Below, in pieces: positions 1 to 8,946 of a stretch of 64,000 bases of DNA; positions within the stretch are counted from its first letter, which is position 1; every line of letters starts with the position of its first letter. The notes under the pieces were generated by a model. The model ran no database searches and had not been told where the DNA came from. It was given only the letters and a program-made list of their open reading frames with translations. Location of the stretch: contig NZ_CP017718.1 in assembly GCF_001854405.1 (NCBI RefSeq), positions 930,001 through 994,000 on the forward strand, in the 5' to 3' direction. This DNA is from Hyphomonas sp. Mor2. Lineage in GTDB: Bacteria > Pseudomonadota > Alphaproteobacteria > Caulobacterales > Hyphomonadaceae. The position numbers were made by a program, and so were the translations under genes.

Positions 1-110
1 ATCGTCAGTAACAATCCCTTCAATGCGATCTTCAGGATGAAAATTACGTGCGAAATGGATCAAAGCTCCATTACGTGGATCAATGGGCGCTTTTTTCCTT
101 ATGTTGGCGC

Positions 111-1832
111 TTATTCAGTTGATGACGTCGGGGCGTGATCTCTGGATCGAAGGGCCCGCATCCAGATCAAGGCAAGCGCCCCTGCCAGAGCTGCATTCAA
201 GGCCCAATATGTGCCCCCGAGCCGGGCACCTGCCAGTCCAATTGGGGAAAACAACAGATACAGAGCGACGACCATGGCCAGCAGGGTGGCCGATACCGGC
301 AATGTATACCGCCACGGCGTCAGGCTGACTTTTTCATTGCGCTCAAACGTCCACGGAGTCTCACGAGGGGATAGATATCCGCAGGTCATCATGATCGCGA
401 CTTCGAGCGCGAACAGGATGGCGTAGAGATGCAGGAAATGGATGGTGACATAATCGTTGAAGGCGAACTTTAGCAGTCCATAGGCGAGCACATGAACGAC
501 GATGACGATCTTGGCGCCGATTGCGGGGACTCGGCGCGTGAACAGTCCGACCAAGACGATGGCGATGATCGGGATGTTGTAGAAGCCGGTGAAAATTCGA
601 ATGATCTGCCAAAGGCCTTCTGGCGCGAACCAGAGGAGCGGCGCCACGATGAAAGAGAACAGGGCGATCACGACACTGGCGATCATGGCGATTCTGACCG
701 CGTGCTGATCACTAAGCGGCGATTGGCGGAGCGGCGCGTAGATGTCCAAGGTAAACATGGTCGCGGCGCTGTTCAGCAGCGAGTTGAACGAGGAAAACAC
801 CGCGCCCATCAGGACCGCCAGGAAGAAACCCATCATCCAAATTGGGAAAACATCCCGGATCAGCGCCGGGTAGGCCTGGTCGATACTGGCCAGTCCCGGG
901 CCGTAAAGGTGGAATGCGATGACGCCCGGAATCATCATGAAGAAGGGCACCAGGATCTTGAAGAACCCGGACATCAGGACGCCTTTCTGCCCCTCGGCCA
1001 GGTTGCGCGCAGCGAGCGTGCGCTGGATCACGTACTGGTTGGTGCACCAATAGAACAGATTGGCAAAGATCATGCCCGTAAACAGCGTTCCGAACGGCGT
1101 TGGGGCGGATGCATCGCCGATCGCATTGAGCTTCTCAGGTGCTTCGGACGCGATGGTCTTGAGACCAGAGAACAGGTTTCCGTCACCAAGGGCCATCAGG
1201 CCGAGCACCGGAACGGTCACACCGACGATCAACAGACCAATTCCATTGATCGTATCAGAGACCGCGACGGCTTTGAGACCGCCAAAGACAGCATAAATTG
1301 ATCCGACGATTCCGATCGTGACCACAGTGATGACCAGGGCTTCGAATTGCCCCACTCCCAAAATGGTCGGCACATCAAATAGTTTGATCACCGCGATCGA
1401 CCCGGAATAGAGCACCGAAGGGATCGTCACCAGGCCGTAACCGAGCATGAAGAGCAGCACTGAGAGTCGCTGAACGTCTTTGTCGAAGCGGTCGTTCAGG
1501 AATTGCGGCAGGGTTGTGAAAGCGCCTGCGAGATAGCGCGGCAGGAAAATCACTGCCATCGCTACCGTCGCGACTGCGGCGGTGACCTCCCACGCCATCG
1601 ACGACATGTTGGCGCCATAGGCCGAGCCGTTCAGCCCGATCAGTTGCTCCGCTGACAAGTTCGTCAGAAGCAGCGAGCCTGCAATGAAAATCCCGCCAAG
1701 ATTGCGGCCAGCCAGAAAGTAGCCGTCCTTGGAATTCACCTCGCCTTTGGAGCGCTGATACGCAATCCAGGCCACCAGCGCCATGAACATGACACAGGTC
1801 GAGAGTGTGAGTGTCAGATCAATGTGGCTCAT
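111..1832 (-). CDS. Sodium:solute symporter (SSS/SLC5 family)
   Basis: A 573-residue, almost wholly hydrophobic protein with about 13-14 predicted membrane helices, the usual size of the SSS family. Seen: the family N-terminal motif YFLAGRNLGG (residues 38-47) and the sodium-symporter signature around GGLKAVAVSDTING (near residue 185). SSS proteins couple inward Na+ flow to uptake of sugars, organic acids or amino acids; the substrate cannot be read from sequence. It is the last gene of a minus-strand run (PQQ dehydrogenase, VOC lipoprotein, TetR, symporter) and starts 30 bases after the TetR stop, so it is probably co-transcribed and imports the substrate or product of the periplasmic dehydrogenase (inference). 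The Shine-Dalgarno sequence in front of the ATG is weak. Confidence 0.93.
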   Translation of the reverse strand: MSHIDLTLTLSTCVMFMALVAWIAYQRSKGEVNSKDGYFLAGRNLGGIFIAGSLLLTNLSAEQLIGLNGSAYGANMSSMAWEVTAAVATVAMAVIFLPRYLAGAFTTLPQFLNDRFDKDVQRLSVLLFMLGYGLVTIPSVLYSGSIAVIKLFDVPTILGVGQFEALVITVVTIGIVGSIYAVFGGLKAVAVSDTINGIGLLIVGVTVPVLGLMALGDGNLFSGLKTIASEAPEKLNAIGDASAPTPFGTLFTGMIFANLFYWCTNQYVIQRTLAARNLAEGQKGVLMSGFFKILVPFFMMIPGVIAFHLYGPGLASIDQAYPALIRDVFPIWMMGFFLAVLMGAVFSSFNSLLNSAATMFTLDIYAPLRQSPLSDQHAVRIAMIASVVIALFSFIVAPLLWFAPEGLWQIIRIFTGFYNIPIIAIVLVGLFTRRVPAIGAKIVIVVHVLAYGLLKFAFNDYVTIHFLHLYAILFALEVAIMMTCGYLSPRETPWTFERNEKVSLTPWRYTLPVSATLLAMVVALYLLFSPIGLAGARLGGTYWALNAALAGALALIWMRALRSRDHAPTSSTE

Positions 1833-1862
1833 GAGTCGCCGCGAAGTCTCAGCATTGATCGA

Positions 1863-2513
1863 TCAGTCATTGTCAGCCGTTCGCGGACGTCGCGTGATTT
1901 TGGATCGGGTGAAATGATCATTGCGGACCATGACCAGCGAACCGAGGATCATGCTCACGGTGAGCTTCTCCACTTGTTCGAGATCTGCATTCTTGCGCAG
2001 CAAATACTCGCCGGCGGAGGCCGGAATTCCGAACGAGATGTCCGTCATCATCGTCGCGAGTTCAAACGGCATGTCGAGATGATCGGAGATGATTTCGGCC
2101 AGGTAATTTACCGCTCCCTCACGACTGTATTCGGTTGGGTCGTGCAGGTTGGACACGCTGGGTTCAGCCAGCAGGCGCTCGATGATCAGGCCGCGCTCGG
2201 AAATGTAATTGAGATATTCATGGGTCACATTCTGAACGATTTCTTCCAGCGTCGTCGCTTTTTCTGCCGCCTCAAATTGCTGTCGGCGAAGCGCTTTATG
2301 TTCGCGCTCCAGCAATTCACGGAGAAGCTCTGTGAGGCTTTCAAAATAGTTATAGACGAGAGATTTGCTGACACCGGCTTCCTTGCCGATACGTTCCATC
2401 GATAATTGTGCCACGCCTTCTCGGACAACGATTTCAGCCGTGTAGTCGAGGATGAGCGATCGCCGCTTCTCCGGAGAGAATCTTTGTCTTTTTTTCTCGG
2501 GTTTTGCGCTCAT
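1863..2513 (-). CDS. TetR/AcrR family transcriptional regulator
   Basis: A 216-residue regulator with an N-terminal TetR helix-turn-helix (GKEAGVSKSLVYNYFES, about residues 40-56) and a helical ligand-binding C-terminal domain. The ATG at 2513 was chosen over an upstream in-frame start because the longer form would overlap the end of the preceding gene, and the TetR core begins just after this Met. It lies third in the operon with the PQQ dehydrogenase, VOC protein and symporter, so it probably represses this operon and perhaps the divergent hydrolase in answer to a pathway compound (inference). A candidate operator is marked at 5580-5594. Confidence 0.9.
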   Translation of the reverse strand: MSAKPEKKRQRFSPEKRRSLILDYTAEIVVREGVAQLSMERIGKEAGVSKSLVYNYFESLTELLRELLEREHKALRRQQFEAAEKATTLEEIVQNVTHEYLNYISERGLIIERLLAEPSVSNLHDPTEYSREGAVNYLAEIISDHLDMPFELATMMTDISFGIPASAGEYLLRKNADLEQVEKLTVSMILGSLVMVRNDHFTRSKITRRPRTADND

Positions 2514-2533
2514 TCCAGTCTCACAATTCTCGC

Positions 2534-3595
2534 TCAGAGTGCAGATCGATCCAGCCATAACAGGTCATCGATGGATTCAGCGGGATCCGCGCTGACGTTT
2601 TCCTGCAAAGAAAACAGCGTGCCATCGGGATCGTATCCGAACGCCATTTTCCAGCCTTCCTCTTCGATCGGGTCTCCCGCAAATTTCACACCGATTTGTT
2701 CCAGTCGGGTGATCTCAGCCGCCAGGTCCCCGACTTCAAATGCCAGATAAGCGTAGCCGATGGAATCCAGTGTGGCCGGGGCGGACCGCTCAATCGTCCG
2801 TGGCGCGTCAAATTGCCAAAACTCCAATCCGAGATTGGCCACCATCGACCAGCCCCCCTTCATGACCAGACCATCAATGTCGCCAACCGAGTCGGCCCAC
2901 GCGCTTCCAGAGATTTCGGCGCGATTGTGGGCGGCGTATCCGAGCAGCAGTTCGTAGAATGCCAACATCCGCTCCAAGTCAGGGGTCGCGTTGGCGACGT
3001 GACCAATCCAGGCATCGTCGTCGCGCCGTGTCCGTTCCTGCACTTCCATCTCGATCATGATGCCATCAAGATCGGTTCCATAAGCGTAGGCCGTTCCATA
3101 TCCGCGATCGGCCGGGCCATCGCCGCGTGTGATCATGGAGAGTCCGGCAGAGTCAAACTTCGCGTAAGCGGAGTTGTCCGTTTTCGATTGATAGCAGACG
3201 TGGGTGTATCCCGGGCCGGTGATTGAACCAGGTGTGCCTGGTTCATCGCTTTCCAGATCAAAATCTATCAGCTTCAGGTAGACCGTCGGAGTCTTTATGA
3301 TCGCGACTTCGGCAGGCCCTGAGGTACCCGACAACAAGACTGGATCAAATTGCCCGCTATCGATCTGGTAGCGTTTATAGACCTCAAAATCCACGGCCTG
3401 CTGATAGAACGAAATGGTGCGGTCAATGTCCGAAACAGACGACATGACATACCGAACGCCCTTGATCGTTGGCGAGACAGCGGCGACCTCGTTCGGGGTC
3501 ACGATTGGAGCCGCGGTCTGCGGTGCGCCTTGATCCTCGGTCGTGGCGCAAGCGGCCACGAAGAACAAAGCCAGGGCGGTTGCCGTGCGTATCAT
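2534..3595 (-). CDS. VOC (glyoxalase/dioxygenase-fold) lipoprotein
   Basis: A 353-residue protein with a type II signal peptide (lipobox FVAAC, Cys about residue 16) followed by two vicinal-oxygen-chelate modules (about residues 45-190 and 200-340). Each carries the beta-alpha-beta-beta-beta pattern; ISFYQQAVDF and LAFYELLLGY begin the modules. VOC proteins bind a metal and perform isomerisation, ring cleavage or binding; an exported, lipid-anchored one is uncommon and its substrate is unknown. The ATG at 3595 is preferred because a strong GGAGAGG lies directly before it, whereas the upstream Met codon at 3610 falls inside that ribosome-binding region. It follows the dehydrogenase stop by 11 bases. 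Confidence 0.82.
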   Translation of the reverse strand: MIRTATALALFFVAACATTEDQGAPQTAAPIVTPNEVAAVSPTIKGVRYVMSSVSDIDRTISFYQQAVDFEVYKRYQIDSGQFDPVLLSGTSGPAEVAIIKTPTVYLKLIDFDLESDEPGTPGSITGPGYTHVCYQSKTDNSAYAKFDSAGLSMITRGDGPADRGYGTAYAYGTDLDGIMIEMEVQERTRRDDDAWIGHVANATPDLERMLAFYELLLGYAAHNRAEISGSAWADSVGDIDGLVMKGGWSMVANLGLEFWQFDAPRTIERSAPATLDSIGYAYLAFEVGDLAAEITRLEQIGVKFAGDPIEEEGWKMAFGYDPDGTLFSLQENVSADPAESIDDLLWLDRSAL

Positions 3596-3606
3596 AATCC
3601 TCTCCT

Positions 3607-5502
3607 TCATTCCTCTTCGAGTTCAAAGACCAGTAGGGAATTGCCCGGAAGCAACCTGAACTTGTCATACCCCGAATTGATGATCAGTTTGTCGCCGATC
3701 AGGACTGGACCGGCACTGTCGATCGAGCCGCCTGATGCGGGCACCGCATTGACGGTTTCAAAATCGATCATCGTGTCAAACGACCAGAGTAACTCGCCTG
3801 AATGCGCCGAATAGATGCGCATGATCGCGTCGAGTCCGCCGGCGAAGATGAGGTCGTTCGTCGCCGTGATCGGGGCCGAGGCAGCGGGGAAACAACGCGC
3901 GTTCAGCTCTTCGCAGAGTTTCTCCTCTATCGTCGACCAGAGTGGCGCTCCGGTGGCGACGTCATAGGCGTGTACACCGTGGCGCGGCGGCCCCTCTGTC
4001 ATGTGATGACCTGGCGTGTCTGCGATGCCCACGAACAGCGTCTCGCCATTTGACGACATGCCCCAGTGAATGCCGCCATTATAGCCGCCCATGCCTGCGC
4101 GAGCGGACCAGAGCGTCTCGCCATTATTGTCAGGATCCATCGCATAGACCATGCCGGATTTCTGACCGGCCAGAATGATGTCCTTGCCGTTTGGCAGCGT
4201 AGTCAGGATTGGCGGTGCGCCAAAGTCAAAATCCGGTCCGCGTTCTTCCGGGCAGTTGGCGCTGGTACTGCCGCAGGCGCCGTTCCAGGTGTCGTCAGAA
4301 ATCGTCTGATTGGCCCAGACCAGCTCTCCTGTGTCCAGGCTGAGTGCAACGATCGCGTCGCTCAATTCATTGGCTGGCGCGGTGTAATTTTCCCCTGAGC
4401 CGAAATAGAGAAGACCGCGCCCTTCATCGACCGTGGGAACTGACCAGACGGGCGCCCCGGAAGGACCATGCATCTGTGTGCCTGCCGTATTGATGCGCGT
4501 CGGTTGCGGCTCGGGGACCGTGTGGAATGTCCAGTGCCGCTCGCCAGTGGTTGCATCAAGCGCAACGACACCGCCTCGGAAGGTGCAGCATTCGTATTCG
4601 GGGTTGAAAGCGCTGACGACTTCGGTCGACGACAGAGGAACATAAAGCCGGTTTCCGTGCAGCGTGGGTGATCCGGTCAGGGTCGTGACCGGGTGATCCT
4701 TCAAGGAGATCTTCCAGTTCTTTTCGCCGGTCGCCGCGTCGATGCTGTAAACGTTCGCGTTGAAATCGGTGAACAGAAGCGCGTCCGGCAGGCCCTGCGA
4801 ATCTGATTTTATGGACGGCGCCACACGCACTTCGGCGTCAGCATAGTAGGTCCACCATACGCATCCGGTTTCGGTGTCCAGCGCATAGACGGTTCCGTCC
4901 TGGCTGCCGGTGAATATGGCCTCTGGCGTCACCGTAGGCTGCGAGCGGGCGCGAACGGCATTTGGTAATCCGAATGACCATTTCAGTTTCAGCCGACTTA
5001 CATTGTCCGTGGTGATGGCCGTGGTATCCGAAGTTCGAAATCTGGAATTGCGTACATCGCCGCCCCATCGGCTCCAGGCAGCCGGTTGCGAGAACGCCAA
5101 TGCGCCTTCGCATCGCGGCATGTCCACGGCGCGACGGGCGGCGTCATCGGCGGCCGCGCCCAAATAGGTCGCCAGAATTTCTACGTCGAAGCTGGAAAGC
5201 CGCGCTGATTGTGGGGCCATGACCCCGTCAGTCATCGCCGCAATCAATGTCGTGGATGTCATCCTCTGCAATGTTTCGCGCGTTGGGGCTTCCGGAACGG
5301 TGCCGTCATGACAGATGGCGCAATGATCCTGGTACAGGCCTTCAGCATACAGATCGCTCTGTGGCTCCGAAACAGTATTCGTCTCGCCAAGTTCGACTGA
5401 AATGTCGCTACCCGGTGCAGGAGACTCGGTGCCGTTGCACGCGGCTAATGTGGTCAGGATGAATGCGAGGATCAGCGAGTTGTCGCGGCGCTTTAATCCC
5501 AT
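3607..5502 (-). CDS. PQQ-dependent dehydrogenase with cytochrome c domain, lipoprotein (quinohaemoprotein type)
   Basis: A 631-residue protein: lipoprotein signal (LTTLAAC, Cys22), a cytochrome c domain with haem motif CAICH (residues 61-65), then an eight-bladed PQQ beta-propeller. Blade motifs such as GTVYALDTETG, NVYSIDAATGEKNW and GVVALDATTGERHW are visible. In polyvinyl-alcohol-dehydrogenase-like enzymes the haem domain is likewise N-terminal, so this is closer to them than to methanol dehydrogenase. It should oxidise an alcohol on the periplasmic side and pass electrons to the respiratory chain. The start at 5502 is set by GGAGGAATCG before the ATG; the longer in-frame extension has no signal sequence at its N-terminus. 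First gene of the four-gene operon. Substrate unknown. Confidence 0.88.
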   Translation of the reverse strand: MGLKRRDNSLILAFILTTLAACNGTESPAPGSDISVELGETNTVSEPQSDLYAEGLYQDHCAICHDGTVPEAPTRETLQRMTSTTLIAAMTDGVMAPQSARLSSFDVEILATYLGAAADDAARRAVDMPRCEGALAFSQPAAWSRWGGDVRNSRFRTSDTTAITTDNVSRLKLKWSFGLPNAVRARSQPTVTPEAIFTGSQDGTVYALDTETGCVWWTYYADAEVRVAPSIKSDSQGLPDALLFTDFNANVYSIDAATGEKNWKISLKDHPVTTLTGSPTLHGNRLYVPLSSTEVVSAFNPEYECCTFRGGVVALDATTGERHWTFHTVPEPQPTRINTAGTQMHGPSGAPVWSVPTVDEGRGLLYFGSGENYTAPANELSDAIVALSLDTGELVWANQTISDDTWNGACGSTSANCPEERGPDFDFGAPPILTTLPNGKDIILAGQKSGMVYAMDPDNNGETLWSARAGMGGYNGGIHWGMSSNGETLFVGIADTPGHHMTEGPPRHGVHAYDVATGAPLWSTIEEKLCEELNARCFPAASAPITATNDLIFAGGLDAIMRIYSAHSGELLWSFDTMIDFETVNAVPASGGSIDSAGPVLIGDKLIINSGYDKFRLLPGNSLLVFELEEE

Positions 5503-5579
5503 CGATTCCTCCGTCATCAAAGGCGCTGTCTTCAGTCGAGAAGACGCGCGAGAGCTCTTATTGACGAAAAGGCGAATAA

Positions 5580-5594
5580 TGTACAGACTGTTCA
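5580..5594. promoter_or_regulatory. Candidate TetR operator in divergent promoter region
   Basis: The sequence TGTACAGACTGTTCA is a near-perfect palindrome: 7-bp arms around a central A, with one mismatch. It lies in the 135-bp gap between the PQQ dehydrogenase and the divergent hydrolase, where a TTGACG-like -35 box for the hydrolase sits at 5561-5566. Its size and position suit an operator for the TetR protein of this operon; assignment is inference. Confidence 0.35.
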
Positions 5595-5637
5595 TCAAGC
5601 CCGGATGCGGCCTTCTAGGTTTTAATGCGAGATCTCC

Positions 5638-6693
5638 ATGAAATTTATGCCGCGAGTCTTACCGTCATTTGTCGGAGCGCTTTTAGGGCTCGGTCTCGCG
5701 GCATGTGACGGGCAGCGCGCGGTCGCCAATGACGATACAGCTGGAACGGCAGATCCGGCAGTCGTCGTCGATCCTGCGGTTGCCTACGCCAACGCGCAAG
5801 TCGAAGCGGGCGCGCCCTATCGCGAGGGCTATTTCGAGTATGAAGGTGTGACGCTTCACTATGTCGAGGCCGGGCAGGGCGATTTGATTGTCTTCTATCA
5901 CGGTTTTCCGTCTTTCTGGTTTTCATTCTATGACCAGATGGAAGCCTTCAGAGGCGATTATCATGTGGTGGCTGTGGACGGTCTCGGAGCAGGCCTGTCA
6001 GATAAGCCGGATGATCTTGGGCTGTATCGCGCCGAAGCACTTGCAGCGCACCTTGATGCCTTGGCGCAGCATCTCGCAGCAGACCAGAAATTCACGTTGG
6101 TTGGTCATGATTGGGGCGGCGCATTGGCAATGGCGTACGCAGAATCGCACCCTGAGCGCTTGAACGCGGTGGCGTCATTCAATGCCCCGTCCGTGAACGT
6201 CTTTCTGGATCTGTTGCGACACGATGAACAGCAACAAAAGACGTCTACCTACATGGCCGTGATGGCGGCAACGCCTCAACAGACGGTGGTGGCTAACCCG
6301 CCGGGCGAGCGAATCTGGACGGAGTCCTATGGCGGGCTTCTGTCTCGCGGGGAACTGACGCAGACGGAGTATGACCTGTTCGGGCAGGCCTTGCGCCCCG
6401 CGGCGGCGTCGAATGGAGGTTACAACTGGTATCGCGCGAATGTGCCTCTGCCCGCCGACATTTCAGACGAAGATTTTTGGCCCAATCCGCCGCGCGAGAT
6501 CAGTGTGCCAGCATTGCTGGTCTGGGGCACGGAAGACCGCGCCTTTGTCCCGTCGTTCATCGATCGCATGCACGAGACGATTCCCGACCTGGAAGTTGAG
6601 GTATTTGAGGGGGCAAATCATTGGACGACCATGAGTCATCCAGACCTCAGCAATGAGGCAATCGCGCGGTTGCTGGCGCGAAGAAGCGACTAA
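5638..6693 (+). CDS. Alpha/beta-hydrolase lipoprotein (epoxide hydrolase / haloalkane dehalogenase type)
   Basis: A 351-residue protein with a lipobox (LGLAAC, Cys23) and an alpha/beta-hydrolase fold. Seen: oxyanion-hole motif HGFPSFW (from residue 88), nucleophile elbow VGHDWGG with Asp158 as nucleophile, acid in WGTEDRAF and base His in GANHWTT. An Asp nucleophile with HGFP is the pattern of epoxide hydrolases and haloalkane/fluoroacetate dehalogenases, not of serine esterases. The lipid anchor should place it in the periplasm, alongside the divergent PQQ dehydrogenase, so it could supply an alcohol to that enzyme (inference). Confidence 0.87.
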   Translation: MKFMPRVLPSFVGALLGLGLAACDGQRAVANDDTAGTADPAVVVDPAVAYANAQVEAGAPYREGYFEYEGVTLHYVEAGQGDLIVFYHGFPSFWFSFYDQMEAFRGDYHVVAVDGLGAGLSDKPDDLGLYRAEALAAHLDALAQHLAADQKFTLVGHDWGGALAMAYAESHPERLNAVASFNAPSVNVFLDLLRHDEQQQKTSTYMAVMAATPQQTVVANPPGERIWTESYGGLLSRGELTQTEYDLFGQALRPAAASNGGYNWYRANVPLPADISDEDFWPNPPREISVPALLVWGTEDRAFVPSFIDRMHETIPDLEVEVFEGANHWTTMSHPDLSNEAIARLLARRSD

Positions 6694-6800
6694 GCCAGAA
6701 CCCCTCTAAATCGGCGCTAATTGAACCGTGTGTAAAATAGATGAGGGTTCTGATCTTAACGTCGTGGTCGGGCCGCAGCGTTTTGTTCACGGGAGCCGAT

Positions 6801-7694
6801 CTACGGCACCTCGCTGCCGAGGGCCGCAGTATAGATTTCAAACCAGGTTTCGCGATCGAGCGAGATCTCACTTGCGCGCCCCAGTTTCTTTATCCGATCG
6901 AGCGCATTTGATCCCGCGATCGGCACGATCTTCGCTGGGTGGGCCAAGAGCCAGGCGAGCGCGAGAGTCGCCACGTCTGTTTCAAGGCGCCGGGCGATCC
7001 GTTTCAGCGTCACTCCTACGGACGGCGTCGGATTGCCAAATAGCCTGCCACCGCCAAGCGGCGACCAGGCCATGGGTGGAATACCGATTTTTTGCAGGTG
7101 AGCCAGATCCCCATTGGTGAAGCTGTCAATGGCCATCACACTCAGCTCGATCTGGTTCGTGACCAAGCGCGAAGTCATCGCCGATTGCAGCAGGTTCCAA
7201 TCCTGCGGTTTGAAGTTGGAGACACCGACCGCTTTGACCTTGCCGGAACTGATCATGTCATCCAGCGCCGCGCCTGTGTCATGGTGGTCCATGAACGGGT
7301 CGGGCCTGTGGATCAATAGCAGGTCGATTTGCTCAATTCCCATGAGCTGCAAAGACGATTCGACGGACTGTTGAATGTGGGGGCGGCTGGTATCGTAATA
7401 CTTCACGGATTTGTCGGCATAACGACCGATAGGCGCGATGATCCCGCATTTGGTGACGATCTCAATCTCGTCGCGCAAAGACGGGCGATCTTTCAATGCC
7501 GCGCCGAGCAGCGCCTCGGCGCCATAGTCGCCATATATGTCCGCCTGATCCATGGTCGTGATGCCTTGTTCCAGGCAGGCATCAATCTTACTCCTTATGT
7601 GCGCTGGCGAGGTGTCAGAGTCGTCCCCAATCCGCCACATTCCATAGACGAGGCGGGAAATTGTCAGCTCATTGGACAGGACAATGCGGTTCAT
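6801..7694 (-). CDS. Aldo/keto reductase family oxidoreductase (YdhF type)
   Basis: A 297-residue (beta/alpha)8 NADPH-dependent reductase. Seen: catalytic tetrad residues in DQADIYGDYGAE (Asp, Tyr), VTKCG (Lys) and LLIHRPDPFMD (His), and the C-terminal cofactor region IVPIAGSN. The ATG at 7694 overlaps the TGA of the preceding monooxygenase gene by one base (TGATG), so the two are translationally coupled; the longer reading lies wholly inside that gene. It probably reduces an aldehyde or ketone made by, or feeding, the flavin monooxygenase. Substrate unknown. Confidence 0.9.
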   Translation of the reverse strand: MNRIVLSNELTISRLVYGMWRIGDDSDTSPAHIRSKIDACLEQGITTMDQADIYGDYGAEALLGAALKDRPSLRDEIEIVTKCGIIAPIGRYADKSVKYYDTSRPHIQQSVESSLQLMGIEQIDLLLIHRPDPFMDHHDTGAALDDMISSGKVKAVGVSNFKPQDWNLLQSAMTSRLVTNQIELSVMAIDSFTNGDLAHLQKIGIPPMAWSPLGGGRLFGNPTPSVGVTLKRIARRLETDVATLALAWLLAHPAKIVPIAGSNALDRIKKLGRASEISLDRETWFEIYTAALGSEVP

Positions 7695-8848
7695 CAGCTT
7701 CTCTTCCCGGCAGCAAGGGGCGTCATTGGCGGAGCCGAGGGCACTCGACCATAAATTTCGGGCAGGGAACAGGTCTTCATGTGTGGCAGGACACGTTTTC
7801 CGAAGCTCTTGCACTCATCCAGATGTGGATAGCCAGACAGAATGAAGGCGCGGATGCCCATCTTCTGATAAGATTCCAGCTCGCTCAAGACCTGATCGGA
7901 AGACCCCACCAGCGCCGCGCCGCAGCCGGACCGGGCGCGACCGATACCGGTCCAGAGATGCGGCTCAACATATCCATATTTGTCCGCCAGTTCTCGCGCT
8001 TTTGCCTGATGTGCAACGCCGAGGCTGATGCTGTCATGGGCGCGGTCGCGGACAAGTTTGCCATATTCATCATCGAGCTTGGACACAAGGTGGTCGGCAT
8101 ATTCTCGGGCTTCGGTTTCAGTGTCACGAACGATGACGTGTACTCTCAATCCATAGTCTAGAACGCGTCCATGCTTTTCGGCGGCGGCGTGCACGGTCTG
8201 CATGCGTTCTTTCAGATTGTCCTTGGTCTCTGGCCACATCAGGTAGACGTCGCAATGCTCAGCGCAAAGCTCGATGGCGGGCGGCGAGTATCCACCAAAG
8301 TAGAGCAGGGGGCCTCTGGTCTGATACGGCTTGGCCGGCTCCGTTGCGACATCACTGAATGAGTAGATCTCGCCGGAATGATTGATCGAGTCCTGCGTCC
8401 AGGCCTGTTTCAGGATCTGCACGACTTCGCGAGACCGCTGGTACCGGTAGGCGCTGTCGGCGACTTCGCCTGGGAAATCCGAACTGATAATATTGATCGT
8501 GAGGCGGCCCTCAAGCATGTGGTCCAGCGTCGCGATTGTCCGTGCCAGCATGATCGGTTGCATTTCGCCGCAGCGCACGGCGGCGAGCATATTGATGGAA
8601 GAGGTTAGCGGCGCGCACCCCGCCACGAAGCTGAGTGTATCCTGACCGACTTGATAGGATGACGGGCAGAGAATGTTGCGAAACCCCTGCTGTTCGGCTT
8701 CGAGCAGAATGTCGCGGCAATGCGCCCAGCTCGACTTCAAAGCGTCGTTCGGCACGGCAAGATACTCATAATCATCCGAACACAGAGCCGAGAACCAGGA
8801 CACTTCGACCGCATCCAGGGCCTCGGATTTGATGGGAACGACCGTCAT
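7694..8848 (-). CDS. LLM-class flavin-dependent monooxygenase (SsuD-like)
   Basis: A 384-residue protein of the luciferase-like / alkanesulfonate monooxygenase group, close to the usual SsuD length. Seen: LAAVRCGEMQPIMLARTIAT (the SsuD-type core), LTINIISSDFPGE, and the C-terminal GSSDQVLSELESYQKMG. These enzymes use reduced FMN from a partner reductase to oxygenate sulfonates, ketones or N-containing compounds. The ATG at 8848 is preceded by GGAGGAGTCG; an upstream in-frame TTG falls inside that site. No sulfonate transporter or FMN reductase is adjacent, so a sulfonate substrate is not supported. It is divergent to a GntR regulator. Confidence 0.88.
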   Translation of the reverse strand: MTVVPIKSEALDAVEVSWFSALCSDDYEYLAVPNDALKSSWAHCRDILLEAEQQGFRNILCPSSYQVGQDTLSFVAGCAPLTSSINMLAAVRCGEMQPIMLARTIATLDHMLEGRLTINIISSDFPGEVADSAYRYQRSREVVQILKQAWTQDSINHSGEIYSFSDVATEPAKPYQTRGPLLYFGGYSPPAIELCAEHCDVYLMWPETKDNLKERMQTVHAAAEKHGRVLDYGLRVHVIVRDTETEAREYADHLVSKLDDEYGKLVRDRAHDSISLGVAHQAKARELADKYGYVEPHLWTGIGRARSGCGAALVGSSDQVLSELESYQKMGIRAFILSGYPHLDECKSFGKRVLPHMKTCSLPEIYGRVPSAPPMTPLAAGKRS

Positions 8849-8912
8849 CGACTCCTCCAATTTTACTTCCCGATAGGTTCATTTCACACGTTGCCAGATC
8901 CACCAAGAAGAA

Positions 8913-8932
8913 TGTATCAATTGTGTATCAAT
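8913..8932. promoter_or_regulatory. Paired TGTATCAAT repeats, candidate GntR operator
   Basis: Two exact copies of TGTATCAAT start at 8913 and 8924, one helical turn (11 bp) apart, in the gap between the divergent LLM monooxygenase and GntR genes. The phasing on one face of the helix suggests a binding site for the adjacent GntR dimer, controlling both directions (inference). Confidence 0.45.
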
Positions 8933-8946
8933 CTGTGGAGGTGGAT

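Noticed and set aside
1-139. Open plus-strand frame at the left edge ending TGA at 137-139, possible 3' end of a gene
   Set aside because: Only about 45 codons are visible, with no recognised family, and it runs into the convergent symporter gene; it may be chance.
492-1301. Long plus-strand frame rich in Asp/Glu/Arg/His
   Set aside because: It is antisense to the symporter gene, and its composition is the mirror of a hydrophobic membrane protein.
1824-2405. 193-codon plus-strand frame
   Set aside because: Antisense shadow of the TetR gene, without family features or a ribosome-binding site.
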